A stretch of 64,000 nt of DNA. Source: Bin80 sp965220365. GTDB taxonomy: Bacteria; Bacteroidota; Rhodothermia; Rhodothermales; Bin80. Position numbers and translations under genes: made by a program. Location: the NCBI GenBank assembly GCA_965220365.1, contig OZ244823.1:682001-746000 (forward strand), written 5' to 3'. Of this stretch, positions 25,167 through 33,998 are shown one piece after another; position 1 is the first letter of the stretch; every line of letters starts with the position of its first letter. The notes beneath the pieces were generated by a model. That model worked only from the letters and a program-made list of their open reading frames with translations, made no database searches and had not been told where the DNA came from.

Positions 25167-27185
25167 CTACTCCAGCACTAGTGCTCTGGCAACTTGTGCA
25201 GTTACCCCCGTGACCAGATCCTCCACTTCTACCTCCAACGTGTAGCTTCCATGTGACGCCTCTTCCAATTCAATAGAGACATAAGAGATTGGTGACATCT
25301 GGGAGCTTCGCTGTTCACTCGTCTGCAAAGTGATTGCTCCGGTTCGATCATCATCCTGAGGAATCAGCGAATAGGCAATGCGGTATCTGGTCTGTCCATC
25401 CGGCTCACGTTCCAGGTTATAGATTTCAAAGTACACGACGGGCGTCTCAGATCTTGAAAATTTCCCGGATGGGTTCACATGCAGGATCACCTCATCACGC
25501 CCGATTGCATCCGGCACGGTATCCATGCTGTCCGCCAGGAGAATGTCACTGAGTTGCAAGCCCATATTGGTAAACCGGGGCACTGTGTAACGAAATCGGG
25601 TTGCCTGCAGATGCACTCCCCCGAGCACCCGGGCATGGAGTGCAAAATGGAAGGTCGCCGCAGGTAAATCAAGCTGGAATCGGTCAACGGTCCCGGGAGC
25701 TCCCCGGATATATGCTGTTTGCTCCAAGATATAGCTGATGCGGTTCCAGTCATTCCCGTGGACAGCAAAGCCGGTTTCCACGATGACGGAATCAGGTCTG
25801 GAAATCCGTGCCGTTTCGTGTACAGGGACTTCGTAGTAAACCTCCAGCAACGTCCGCCCATCAATCCCTCGAAATGCACCCACAACATAGGGGACCTCCC
25901 AATGCCGGGTATCGGAAGGCCATTGATGTCGATCCGTACTCAGTCCGTCAGCAAGAAACGCTGCACTCCTTCGCTCTGCATCCAGTGCATCCAGGCCTAC
26001 AAGTGATGCCTCGAAGGTGGGCCCAACAGGGGAGGGTACAAAGTGCTCCGTGATCCCACAGATTTGCGAGATACAGGTCGGAGCAAAATGAAAAACCAGC
26101 ACGGAGTCATTGTACAACCAGGAATTTGCTTCGCCGATGGTGTAGTCGTCTGGTTCTCCATGACGGATGAATACGATCCCCTGATCCGTGAAATCAGAAC
26201 TGAGTAAATATGTAGGTGGGAAGTAGGATTCGTCGTGCGTAAACATACTCCGAAACCATGAACGGAACCCATTGAACAAATAGTCCTGTTCTGCTATGCG
26301 TAATCGCCGGTAGTGCTCTGCCATACGTGCATTGTAGGGAGCTGCTGGCATCGGATTCCGGCGATTCCAGAAGACATTGAAAAACCTGCGGTATCCCTCG
26401 GGATCCTCAATTCGCTCAAATGCAGCCAATTCCGCTGGACTGGCGATCGTCTTTATTTCTTCAAAGAGGACCAGAGCATCCACCTTTCCACTTAGGTTGG
26501 TGATCGCTTCCTCCACGGACCTGGTCCCCTCTTCCGGGCGCATTCGTGCAAAGTCCAACCGTGCCCTCGCCAGTAGCGTAATGGTCTGGTGAGCCACTTT
26601 GTCTTCACGGTAGATATCCTCTGCCGCGTCATACATGCCCTGCCGCTCGTACGCCCGGCCAACGAAGAGCGTGGATAGGGTTACTGTCTGGCGTCGAAGC
26701 CATAACCTTGCCTCCTCCGGCTCCGTGGTTACGATGTAGCGCCAATAGAATGACAACAGTCGCGGCAACACATGATCCAGTTCTGGACGATGCCTTAACT
26801 GGGCCTCTCCCAACGTGATGGCCTGCTCCAGATCGTTTTGATATCGCTTGAGGATGGCATACTGCAACAGAACATCTCGGTAAGCTGAATCCTGTGCAAG
26901 AACAAACTCAAAATCGTTTGCACTGCGAGCAAGTAATTGTTGCAGGCGGCTTTTGAGTGTTGGATTACGGCCACGCTCTCTCAGAGCAATTCCGCGAAGA
27001 TAGCGTCCTTCCACATTGGTTGTGTCCGATTCAAAGAACACGTCCAATATCTGGAGTGCGTGCCCATACTCCTGGTTGCCAACTGCTTCACGCGCTGGTT
27101 CCAGATCCGGTGAAGGAACCTGCCAAAACAGCAGTATAAGAACATAGCAAGCCATCGCAGATTTCTGGCGAACCGGAGGGCTCAA
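25167..27185 (-). CDS. GWxTD-domain exported protein with N-terminal TPR-like repeats
   Basis: 672 aa. A hydrophobic start (MACYVLILLFWQVPS, M11) is a signal peptide. Residues about 30-230 are helical TPR-like repeats (EYGHALQILDVFFES, NVEGRYLRGIALRERGRN). The centre carries the GWxTD-domain features FFNVFWNRRNPMPAAPYNAR, EHYRRLRIAEQDYLF and GIVFIRHGEPDDYTIG. The C-terminal half is beta-rich with repeated immunoglobulin-like strands. GWxTD proteins are characteristic of Rhodothermota/Balneolota and related phyla and have no assigned biochemical role, so this gene is one of the main taxonomic pointers in the window. It is complete. Confidence 0.87.
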   Translation of the reverse strand: MSPPVRQKSAMACYVLILLFWQVPSPDLEPAREAVGNQEYGHALQILDVFFESDTTNVEGRYLRGIALRERGRNPTLKSRLQQLLARSANDFEFVLAQDSAYRDVLLQYAILKRYQNDLEQAITLGEAQLRHRPELDHVLPRLLSFYWRYIVTTEPEEARLWLRRQTVTLSTLFVGRAYERQGMYDAAEDIYREDKVAHQTITLLARARLDFARMRPEEGTRSVEEAITNLSGKVDALVLFEEIKTIASPAELAAFERIEDPEGYRRFFNVFWNRRNPMPAAPYNARMAEHYRRLRIAEQDYLFNGFRSWFRSMFTHDESYFPPTYLLSSDFTDQGIVFIRHGEPDDYTIGEANSWLYNDSVLVFHFAPTCISQICGITEHFVPSPVGPTFEASLVGLDALDAERRSAAFLADGLSTDRHQWPSDTRHWEVPYVVGAFRGIDGRTLLEVYYEVPVHETARISRPDSVIVETGFAVHGNDWNRISYILEQTAYIRGAPGTVDRFQLDLPAATFHFALHARVLGGVHLQATRFRYTVPRFTNMGLQLSDILLADSMDTVPDAIGRDEVILHVNPSGKFSRSETPVVYFEIYNLEREPDGQTRYRIAYSLIPQDDDRTGAITLQTSEQRSSQMSPISYVSIELEEASHGSYTLEVEVEDLVTGVTAQVARALVLE

Positions 27186-27199
27186 CCTCTGCGAAGCGA

Positions 27200-27397
27200 T
27201 CAGATGATCGCACTAATCTTTTGAAAGATCTCGCCTGTCGGCTCGCCGGTTTTATCGTGAATGAGCTGGACCATCTTGCGCATATTTCCTCGCGCCCGCT
27301 TCATTTCTTTGTCCTCAAATTCAACCTCACTCCAAATAGACCGAATCTGGCTGCATACCTGCCGCCAGTTTTCGTTCATACGCTCAGTTGCCATCAA
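27200..27397 (-). CDS. CsbD-like small stress protein
   Basis: 65 aa (or 59 from MNENWRQV). The tryptophans and spacing in NENWRQVCSQIRSIWSEVEF and the C-terminal MVQLIHDKTGEPTGEIFQKI resemble the CsbD/YjbJ family of small helical stress-response proteins (N-W---KG-I---WG ... L---I----G-----I). The match is to pattern rather than to a strong motif. It lies just upstream of the GWxTD gene in the same direction with only 14 bases between, so the two may be co-transcribed. Confidence 0.55.
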   Translation of the reverse strand: MMATERMNENWRQVCSQIRSIWSEVEFEDKEMKRARGNMRKMVQLIHDKTGEPTGEIFQKISAII

Positions 27398-27471
27398 TAT
27401 AGGTTAGATTCAATACAAAGGGGGATTACTTAGAAGATGCCCCCGGCGTTCGGCTGATTGAATGTTTTATC

Positions 27472-27933
27472 CTAGAATCTGTTCCAAAACATGAGGATCA
27501 GAATCGTGAACCATAAGAGGTGACAGACCCCTGTAATCATGGCAATGAAGCGAGCACGAGAGGCAACTTGTTTTTCCGGTTGCTCAGAGACCTCGGATTC
27601 ATTGGTTAACTCGACGGCTTTACGCAGCGAATTCCAGAATGGGCGCAAGAGTAAATACTGAATCCCCACAAGGAGAACGATCAAGCCTGAAGCGATGTGA
27701 TATTGAATTAGACCTGGATAGCCACCACCTACCATCAGCAGACTCATGGAGAACACAAATGTCAAAAAAATCATGATCCCCATGAGTGAAACCGTACGAG
27801 TACCGTCAACGGCAACCGCAGGGTGTCCAGCCACAGCAAATTTTGCCTGACTACCCAATCGCAGACTCAAACCAAACCAGGCGGATGCCGTCAAAACGTG
27901 AAAAATTAGTAACAGGTTCTTGAGAAGTATCAT
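27472..27933 (-). CDS. Four-helix integral membrane protein coupled to the acyl-CoA dehydrogenase
   Basis: 153 aa with four hydrophobic segments (about 3-20, 47-70, 78-96 and 128-148), including NLLLIFHVLTASAWFGLSL with a conserved-looking histidine and tryptophan, as in CopD/DUF2269-like heme or quinone-associated membrane proteins. Its ATG overlaps the stop of the large acyl-CoA dehydrogenase by four bases (ATGA). It might link that enzyme to the membrane electron chain; this rests only on gene coupling and topology. I cannot name the family with certainty. Confidence 0.62.
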   Translation of the reverse strand: MILLKNLLLIFHVLTASAWFGLSLRLGSQAKFAVAGHPAVAVDGTRTVSLMGIMIFLTFVFSMSLLMVGGGYPGLIQYHIASGLIVLLVGIQYLLLRPFWNSLRKAVELTNESEVSEQPEKQVASRARFIAMITGVCHLLWFTILILMFWNRF

Positions 27934-30380
27934 AGTTCACTGGTATTTGTAGATGCATGGTGCCGCAAATACGACGCTTCATCAAAGTCATCCACTTGCA
28001 CGGCATCCCACGCGGCTTTGGCAGCTTCCCGAATTTGTGCTGCCTCTTCGTTAGAAATTATTCCGGCCTCAAGGGCTCTGTCGAATCGTGTATTTTTGGG
28101 CTTTCTTGTCAGTGCCCCCGAACGTACTGCTTTCGAGACCTTGGCTTCAATCGGACGAACCCCGGCAACCAGATCAAATGCATGCTCCATGCGGCTCAGT
28201 CCACGGGTACGATCTTCCCCAAGGTAAACTCCGGCGGCAATTCGGTCCCGCTGCGAGCCGGGTGTCTGCATAAGCTTTGCAACTTTGTGCCCCAGCCTGT
28301 CGGATGGGCCTCGCCCGAAGCTGTTGAACCTGTGCCAGAGCAATGCTGGCCCACGCACCCACCAGGTAAAACCTGGAACGCGCATATTGGCAAGTAAGCC
28401 TTCGAAGGCCTTTTGAATTTCGGCAAAGGCATATTCCATGGCCCATTCGAAGTATGGGAGATCTTCCTTTCGCATCCCTTCAGCTTCAAACCGTCGAAGC
28501 GTGGCGGAAGCCAGATACATCCAGGAAAAAATATCGGCAAAGCGGCCAGTGATTTTTTCTTTTCGTTTCAGTGCACCACCGAGGGAAGCCATCGCCAAAT
28601 CTGCCATGAACGCAAAGGAGGCGGACACCCAGTTCAGCCGCCGAAGGTATTTCCGCACAACCCCGCGGCCGGGTACCATCGCCACATGGCCATGCGTGAT
28701 TCCCAGGATCAAGCACCGCGCAGTATTTCGCACGACATGTCCAATATGCCCGATGAATGCACGGTCAAAACGTACAGCATCATTTTCGCCCAGGGCGAGG
28801 ATTTCCCTGTATGTCCAGGGGTGGCAGCGCAGTGCTCCCTGACCGAAGATCATCAAGGTCCGTGTCAATATGTTTGCACCCTCCACCGTAATTGCAATGG
28901 GATTGCTGATGTAGTGATGTGCCAGGATATTGCGCGGGCCGGATGAGATGGCATTGCCCCCCATAACATCCATTCCATCATTGATAATCTTGCGGCTCAG
29001 CTCGGTCAAATTATACTTTAGGATCGCAGTGACTACGGCGGGAGTTTCTCCACTGTCAATAGCTCCAAGTGTATAGACGCGGACAGCGTCCATGAGATAC
29101 ACAAACCCGCCGATCCGTGCCAGCGGCTCTTCAATACCTTCAAATCTTCCGATAGGAAGTCCAAACTGGCGTCGGACGGCAGCATGCGCTGAAACTCCGA
29201 GATAAACCGCTTTGGAGCCTCCTACGGCAGATGCTGGAAGCGATATCCCACGTCCAGCTGCCAGCGCTTCCATCAGCATCTTCCATCCGGCTCCCGCCCC
29301 TTTTTCTCCTCCAATAATTGCGTCAAGGGGCACAACCACGTCATGACCCTCGAAGGGGGCATTCGTAAAGGGAACGCCCAGTGGATCATGTCTTCGCCCC
29401 CGCTTGATGCCTGGAGTATCTGAGGGAACCAGAGCACAGGTGATTCCGAGATCTTCTTGCTGGCCGAGGAGATGGTCTGGATCTCTTAGCTTGAATGCGA
29501 TCCCCAGAACGTCTGCCACGGTGGATAGCGTGATATATCTTTTTTTCCAGTTGAGCCGGATGTTTACATTTCCAGACTCGTCTTTGAACAGAACTCCATT
29601 CGCCTGTATTGCTCCCGCATCACTTCCGGCCCCTGATTCTGTAAGTGCAAACGCCGGCAGAAGTGCCCCGGCAGCCAAGCGCTCCAGATACCGTTCACGC
29701 TGTGCCTGTGTTCCATAATGAATGAGCAGTTCTGCAGGCCCAAGAGAGTTGGGCACCATCACGGTCGTTGCCAGTGGGCTACAGTGTGACTGTAGTTTCA
29801 TCACTACCGCACTGTTTACCATTGCAGAAAATCCCAGGCCACCATACTTCTTGGGAATGATCATCCCAAACATTTTCTCCTGCTGCATCAGTTGCCAGGC
29901 CTCATCGGGGAACTGCCGATCTGCCCAAACCTTCCAATCATCAACCAAGTCGCACAGATCCTGGACGGGGCCATCCAAAAATTGCTGCTCTTCTGAACTC
30001 AGACTGGGGTAAGGCGCCTCTCGGATACGAGTCCAATTTGGACGTCCTGAAAACAATTCTCCCTCCACCCAAACCTTTCCTGCCTCCAGTGCTACCCGTT
30101 CCGTATCCGAAATCGCTGGTAGCAGCCCCATTCGATCAATGATCAGCATGACAGGACGCGTGAACAGATTCCTGCGAGGCGGTGGCAAGACCAAGATCAG
30201 TGTGACGAGCGCTGCGGCAAGAAGGAACCAGAAGGGTGCGCCTGTGCAATAGATCAAGAGCAGAAAAGCGATCCCCCAGATCCAGATGCGTGCACCGAAA
30301 TAGGCCAGAAGTAAGGCACCGATGATGCCAATTCCAATGCCTTGCCAAAGGGTCAGAACGCTATATCCGTATTGCTCCAT
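27930..30380 (-). CDS. Large membrane-associated acyl-CoA dehydrogenase (FadE-like)
   Basis: 816 aa from the ATG at 30380 (MEQYGYSVLTLWQG); the frame extends to a TTG at 30425. Two or three N-terminal membrane helices (to about 75) precede an acyl-CoA dehydrogenase core: MFGMIIPKKYGGLGFS, FALTESGAGSDAGAI (FAD binding), and the region GISLPASAVGGSKAVYLGV. A FadE/YafH-type C-terminal extension follows (about 560-816). It catalyses the first, FAD-dependent step of fatty-acid beta-oxidation. Its length and architecture match E. coli FadE (814 aa). It belongs with the thiolase and bifunctional enzyme at 32.8-36.3 kb and is coupled to a membrane protein downstream. Confidence 0.93.
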   Translation of the reverse strand: MEQYGYSVLTLWQGIGIGIIGALLLAYFGARIWIWGIAFLLLIYCTGAPFWFLLAAALVTLILVLPPPRRNLFTRPVMLIIDRMGLLPAISDTERVALEAGKVWVEGELFSGRPNWTRIREAPYPSLSSEEQQFLDGPVQDLCDLVDDWKVWADRQFPDEAWQLMQQEKMFGMIIPKKYGGLGFSAMVNSAVVMKLQSHCSPLATTVMVPNSLGPAELLIHYGTQAQRERYLERLAAGALLPAFALTESGAGSDAGAIQANGVLFKDESGNVNIRLNWKKRYITLSTVADVLGIAFKLRDPDHLLGQQEDLGITCALVPSDTPGIKRGRRHDPLGVPFTNAPFEGHDVVVPLDAIIGGEKGAGAGWKMLMEALAAGRGISLPASAVGGSKAVYLGVSAHAAVRRQFGLPIGRFEGIEEPLARIGGFVYLMDAVRVYTLGAIDSGETPAVVTAILKYNLTELSRKIINDGMDVMGGNAISSGPRNILAHHYISNPIAITVEGANILTRTLMIFGQGALRCHPWTYREILALGENDAVRFDRAFIGHIGHVVRNTARCLILGITHGHVAMVPGRGVVRKYLRRLNWVSASFAFMADLAMASLGGALKRKEKITGRFADIFSWMYLASATLRRFEAEGMRKEDLPYFEWAMEYAFAEIQKAFEGLLANMRVPGFTWWVRGPALLWHRFNSFGRGPSDRLGHKVAKLMQTPGSQRDRIAAGVYLGEDRTRGLSRMEHAFDLVAGVRPIEAKVSKAVRSGALTRKPKNTRFDRALEAGIISNEEAAQIREAAKAAWDAVQVDDFDEASYLRHHASTNTSEL

Positions 30381-30745
30381 GGAGTTCTCAGCGGGTCTGG
30401 GTGAATACAACCTACGTTGCCTCAATGAATTTATACGATTCTATGATCAAAAAGACAAAAAAATGAATTTATAACAACTTAGCGGACGGATATTAGGTAT
30501 TGGATCCATACTGGACCATCCGAGGGGATATACATTATGCGAGGTACAACATCCACTGCCAAAAAATGACTGCACACAATCCCCCGTAGGATTTTCACTG
30601 ACTACCCTTTTTTATGAAACTTTTGCGGTCTGCCCACGTAGCATATGGACTGAGATGTCTGCCTCAACTGACGCCGAAGTCTAAGGAGAACACAAACTGT
30701 GTTGGCCAAACTCATTGCCTCGTTTTTCAACAAACTCAAGTTAAA
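30381..30745. other. Divergent promoter region
   Basis: 365 bp between the leftward acyl-CoA dehydrogenase and the rightward PEGA lipoprotein. It should contain both promoters. No gene is supported; the plus-strand frame from 30614 only gains sense from the ATG at 30746, where the lipoprotein signal begins. Confidence 0.45.
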
Positions 30746-31126
30746 ATGATGAAAAGGATTTTGTCCCTCTTGTGGATTTTTGTGCTCCTGAGCACCAGCA
30801 GTTGCGGAATTTTGCTCCTGTCAAGTGAGAAAGATATTACGCTGACTACCTCTCCCGATGCGGCCGAAGTGTGGGTACAAGATGTAAGAGTGGGCACTAC
30901 GCCTATGCAGATTGAACTGGATAACAGATCCAGTCACATGATTACTTTCAAAAAAGAAGGGTTCGAGAGCATTTCCTGCCAACTAAATGCTACCGTACAC
31001 GGAGGTATCGTAGTGCTTGATGTACTTGCGGGCTTTGTTCCCGCGATCATGGATGCGGTCACGGGTGGATGGAAGCGGATTCCCGAAGACACCTGCGTAG
31101 CGACTCTCCCACCAGAAAATCAGTAG
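30746..31126 (+). CDS. PEGA-domain lipoprotein
   Basis: 126 aa starting MMKRILSLLWIFVLLSTSSC, a lipoprotein signal with the lipidated cysteine in SSCG. The short mature part has a PEGA-like beta repeat: ITLTTSPDAAEVWVQDVRVG, TTPMQIELDNRSSHMITFKK and EGFESISCQL. A hydrophobic stretch follows (VVLDVLAGFVPAIMDAVTGG) and a short tail. PEGA repeats are extracytoplasmic ligand- or surface-associated modules of unknown specificity. The ATG at 30746 is chosen because it starts the signal peptide. It stands alone ahead of the FAD oxidoreductase. Confidence 0.78.
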   Translation: MMKRILSLLWIFVLLSTSSCGILLLSSEKDITLTTSPDAAEVWVQDVRVGTTPMQIELDNRSSHMITFKKEGFESISCQLNATVHGGIVVLDVLAGFVPAIMDAVTGGWKRIPEDTCVATLPPENQ

Positions 31127-31330
31127 TTCCGCTTACTGGAAAACTATCTGTATCTCCACTTTGGTGCAAAACAGACTCGGTGACACCTGAACTGGCAAAG
31201 AGTGGATTCTCGCTGGCAACGGTGTGGATGTTGACCTACTTCTCTTCTCCCTGCGGGAGAAAAGGGCTGCCTTGGTGATTCCTGTAGCATAAGACATGTT
31301 TAAAGATATCCAAGTTACAGGAGGGCATCT

Positions 31331-32761
31331 GTGAGCCGCCATGGATCGCCGACAGGTGGCCGTTCGGAAAAGCGATGCACGTTACCCTTGAAAAAGGTGG
31401 CTATTGTTGGTGCAGGCATTTCGGGTTTAGGCGCAGCATGGGCACTGAGCAAGCAGCCTGAAAAATTCGATTTTCGGGTATTTGAAGCACAAGACCAGAT
31501 CGGGGGTAATGCAATTACTGCGGATATGCCACAAGATGACGGAACCTCTATTCCATTCGATATCTCTGTAACGGCATGTATTCCGTCTGTATACCATCAC
31601 ATCCTGATTTTTATGGAACAGCATGGGATCGAGTTACTTGACACCAAATTTAGTTACAGTGTGCAGTATCATAGCGAAGTCTACGCGCACGACTTTGATT
31701 CCGAAATCAGTCGGCAGTTGGAACCGGAAATCAGGAAATTCCAGAAGCTCCTAAAACGCTTGCAGTGGATCGGTCAACTGAATCGTACCCGATCCAAATT
31801 TCTGAATGCACTGAATCCATTCAATTACATCAGTATGAGGTTTATCCTCAATCTGGGAGGCTTTTCGGGTGATTTCAGATACAAGGTCCTCAAACCCATG
31901 TTCGTCAATTTCTTGATGGCCACGAACGTATTCGATATGCCTGCGTCCATGTTTTGTCGGTATCTGGAATTCTTCAATATCGAACGCGCGACACCGATGC
32001 AAACGTGGGATCGGGGTACGCGGCGGATCTACGAGAAAATGGCCGAACCATTCAGGGATAAAATTTACTTGAACCGGCCCGTGCGGAAGGTCTATCGTGA
32101 GTCGTCCAGTCTCATCGTGGAAGATCAGAACAGGAACACAGAGACATTTGATGAAGTGATTTTTGCCTGCAATGCAAACCAAACGCTGATGATCTTGGAT
32201 CAACCAAGCTACTTGGAGCGCTACATTCTTTCCTCTATTCGTTATGAAAGCGAGTTGCATAACCGTACGGTGATTCACTCAGACGCGTCCATTCTCCCGA
32301 ATAACGATACGAAACCGTTGACGACCCGAAGCAACTACATAAAGCAGTATGGTGCGAGGCCCGACAACTACGAAATCACCTACATCATGCACAATCAGCA
32401 ACCATGGGCGAATCAATCAGATAAGCCCTGCCTAGTGACCTACAATGCAACCAGTAAGATTGACGAAGATCGGATTGTCAAAACGTGGTGGTTTCAGCAC
32501 ATTGTGCACGATGTGAAGCACTTGGCTTTCCTGGTTCCGCTGTTTGGGTTTATTCAGGGGAAAAAGCACACATGGCACTGTGGAGCACACACGCTGGTCA
32601 ACAGCCAGGAGACCTGTTTTGTAACCGGGCTTGCTGCCGCCAGACAAATCGGAGCCGAGTATCCGTTTCACGATGCTGAGGCGCGAAAGTGGTTTAACTT
32701 TTATGGAAGGATGCTGTACGGTTGGCGATTCAGGAAGGCAAAGCCCAGTCCTTCAAAGTAG
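31331..32761 (+). CDS. FAD-dependent amine-oxidase-like oxidoreductase
   Basis: About 476 aa from a GTG at 31331; a TTG nearer to the Rossmann fold is possible. The dinucleotide motif KKVAIVGAGISGLGAAWALS and EAQDQIGGNAITADM at the N-terminus, together with EVIFACNANQTLMIL and a C-terminal TGLAAARQIGAEYPF, mark an NAD(P)-binding amine-oxidase superfamily member. It is of the type often encoded beside cyclopropane-fatty-acid synthase genes (HAxD-like VYHHILIFMEQHGIELLDT). Here no such synthase is adjacent; the neighbours are beta-oxidation genes, so a lipid-modifying role is plausible. The substrate is unknown. Confidence 0.82.
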   Translation: MSRHGSPTGGRSEKRCTLPLKKVAIVGAGISGLGAAWALSKQPEKFDFRVFEAQDQIGGNAITADMPQDDGTSIPFDISVTACIPSVYHHILIFMEQHGIELLDTKFSYSVQYHSEVYAHDFDSEISRQLEPEIRKFQKLLKRLQWIGQLNRTRSKFLNALNPFNYISMRFILNLGGFSGDFRYKVLKPMFVNFLMATNVFDMPASMFCRYLEFFNIERATPMQTWDRGTRRIYEKMAEPFRDKIYLNRPVRKVYRESSSLIVEDQNRNTETFDEVIFACNANQTLMILDQPSYLERYILSSIRYESELHNRTVIHSDASILPNNDTKPLTTRSNYIKQYGARPDNYEITYIMHNQQPWANQSDKPCLVTYNATSKIDEDRIVKTWWFQHIVHDVKHLAFLVPLFGFIQGKKHTWHCGAHTLVNSQETCFVTGLAAARQIGAEYPFHDAEARKWFNFYGRMLYGWRFRKAKPSPSK

Positions 32762-32804
32762 TCCGTAGCGACATAAGTTGTTTCGCTGACAAACCCGCCC
32801 AGAT

Positions 32805-33986
32805 TTATCGCAGGCTCTCGAAGATGGCTGCTGCGCCCATGCCACCCCCAATACACATGGTGCAGAGCCCGTATCGAATACCACCTCGCTTCATTGCGTG
32901 CAGTAAAGTGGCCGTCAACTTCGCCCCAGTGCATCCCAATGGGTGCCCTAAGGCGATTGCTCCCCCTTGCACATTCACAATAGATTCGTCCAGGTTTGCT
33001 TCCTTGATGACGGCCAAAGCTTGTGCGGCAAACGCTTCGTTTAATTCGATTAGTCCAATCTGATCCAGACTGAGATCAGTCTGTTTGAGGGCATTTTTGA
33101 TGGCCGGTACCGGACCAATACCCATCAAATCCGGGGCTACCCCAGCTACAGCGAAGCCAACCATACGTGCCAGTGGCTCAACACCTAAACGCTGAGCCAT
33201 CGCTTCGGACATCACGACAGTTGCTGCAGCGCCGTCAGACATTTGAGAGGAATTGCCGGCAGTTACACTGCCCCCGCTTCGAAAGACTGGCCTCAAGCGA
33301 CTGAGTGCCTCCAGGCTCGTGTCCGCCCTTGGGCCCTCATCTGCGCTGAATTGGTAGCTGACCATTGTAGGAGTCCCATTCTGGAAGCTGTTTTGTTTTA
33401 TATCCAGAGGCACAAGTTCTTCTTCAAAAAGACTTGCCGATTGGGCGGCAAGTGCCCGCTCATGGGATCTCAGGGCGAAGAGGTCCTGGTCCTCGCGGGA
33501 TATATTGTATTTCTGTGCCAGATTCTCTGCCGTATTTCCCATCGAAACATACACTTCGGGCCTGTGCTCAGCTGTTTCGGGATCTGGCTGAAAATAATAT
33601 CCACTCATGGGGACGAGGGTCATACTTTCCGCCCCTCCTGCGATAATACACTCGGCTTGTCCCAATCCGATTGCTTGGTTTGCCATAGCGATGGTCTGCA
33701 GCCCCGATGAACAGAAACGATTGACGGTGGCTCCCGGCACAGAATCAGGTAGACCTGCCCGGCCGGCAATAATACGGCCCACATTCATGCCCTGAGATCC
33801 CTCGGGAAAAGCACACCCGATGAGGACATCATCAATTTCTTCCGCACTCAGATTTGGGGTGTGGTCCAAAGCGGCCCGAACGGCCTCTGCGCCCATTTTT
33901 TCAGGACGCATAAAGCGAAGTGCACCGCGCTTCGCCTTTCCAACTGGCGTGCGCAGACTAGTTACAATGACAGCTGACGGTTGCAT
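32805..33986 (-). CDS. Acetyl-CoA acetyltransferase / 3-ketoacyl-CoA thiolase
   Basis: 393-aa thiolase. The nucleophile C92 lies in VNRFCSSGLQTIAMA. The active-site histidine is in GGAIALGHPLGCTGAKL, and the second cysteine is in LCTMCIGGGMGAAAIF. NEAFAAQALAVI is the usual adjoining block. It releases acetyl-CoA in the last step of beta-oxidation. Only 12 bases separate its ATG from the end of the FadN-like gene, so the two form an operon. Full length (family about 390-400 aa). Convergent with the FAD oxidoreductase gene. Confidence 0.95.
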   Translation of the reverse strand: MQPSAVIVTSLRTPVGKAKRGALRFMRPEKMGAEAVRAALDHTPNLSAEEIDDVLIGCAFPEGSQGMNVGRIIAGRAGLPDSVPGATVNRFCSSGLQTIAMANQAIGLGQAECIIAGGAESMTLVPMSGYYFQPDPETAEHRPEVYVSMGNTAENLAQKYNISREDQDLFALRSHERALAAQSASLFEEELVPLDIKQNSFQNGTPTMVSYQFSADEGPRADTSLEALSRLRPVFRSGGSVTAGNSSQMSDGAAATVVMSEAMAQRLGVEPLARMVGFAVAGVAPDLMGIGPVPAIKNALKQTDLSLDQIGLIELNEAFAAQALAVIKEANLDESIVNVQGGAIALGHPLGCTGAKLTATLLHAMKRGGIRYGLCTMCIGGGMGAAAIFESLR

Positions 33987-33998
33987 ATTTAAAATTGC

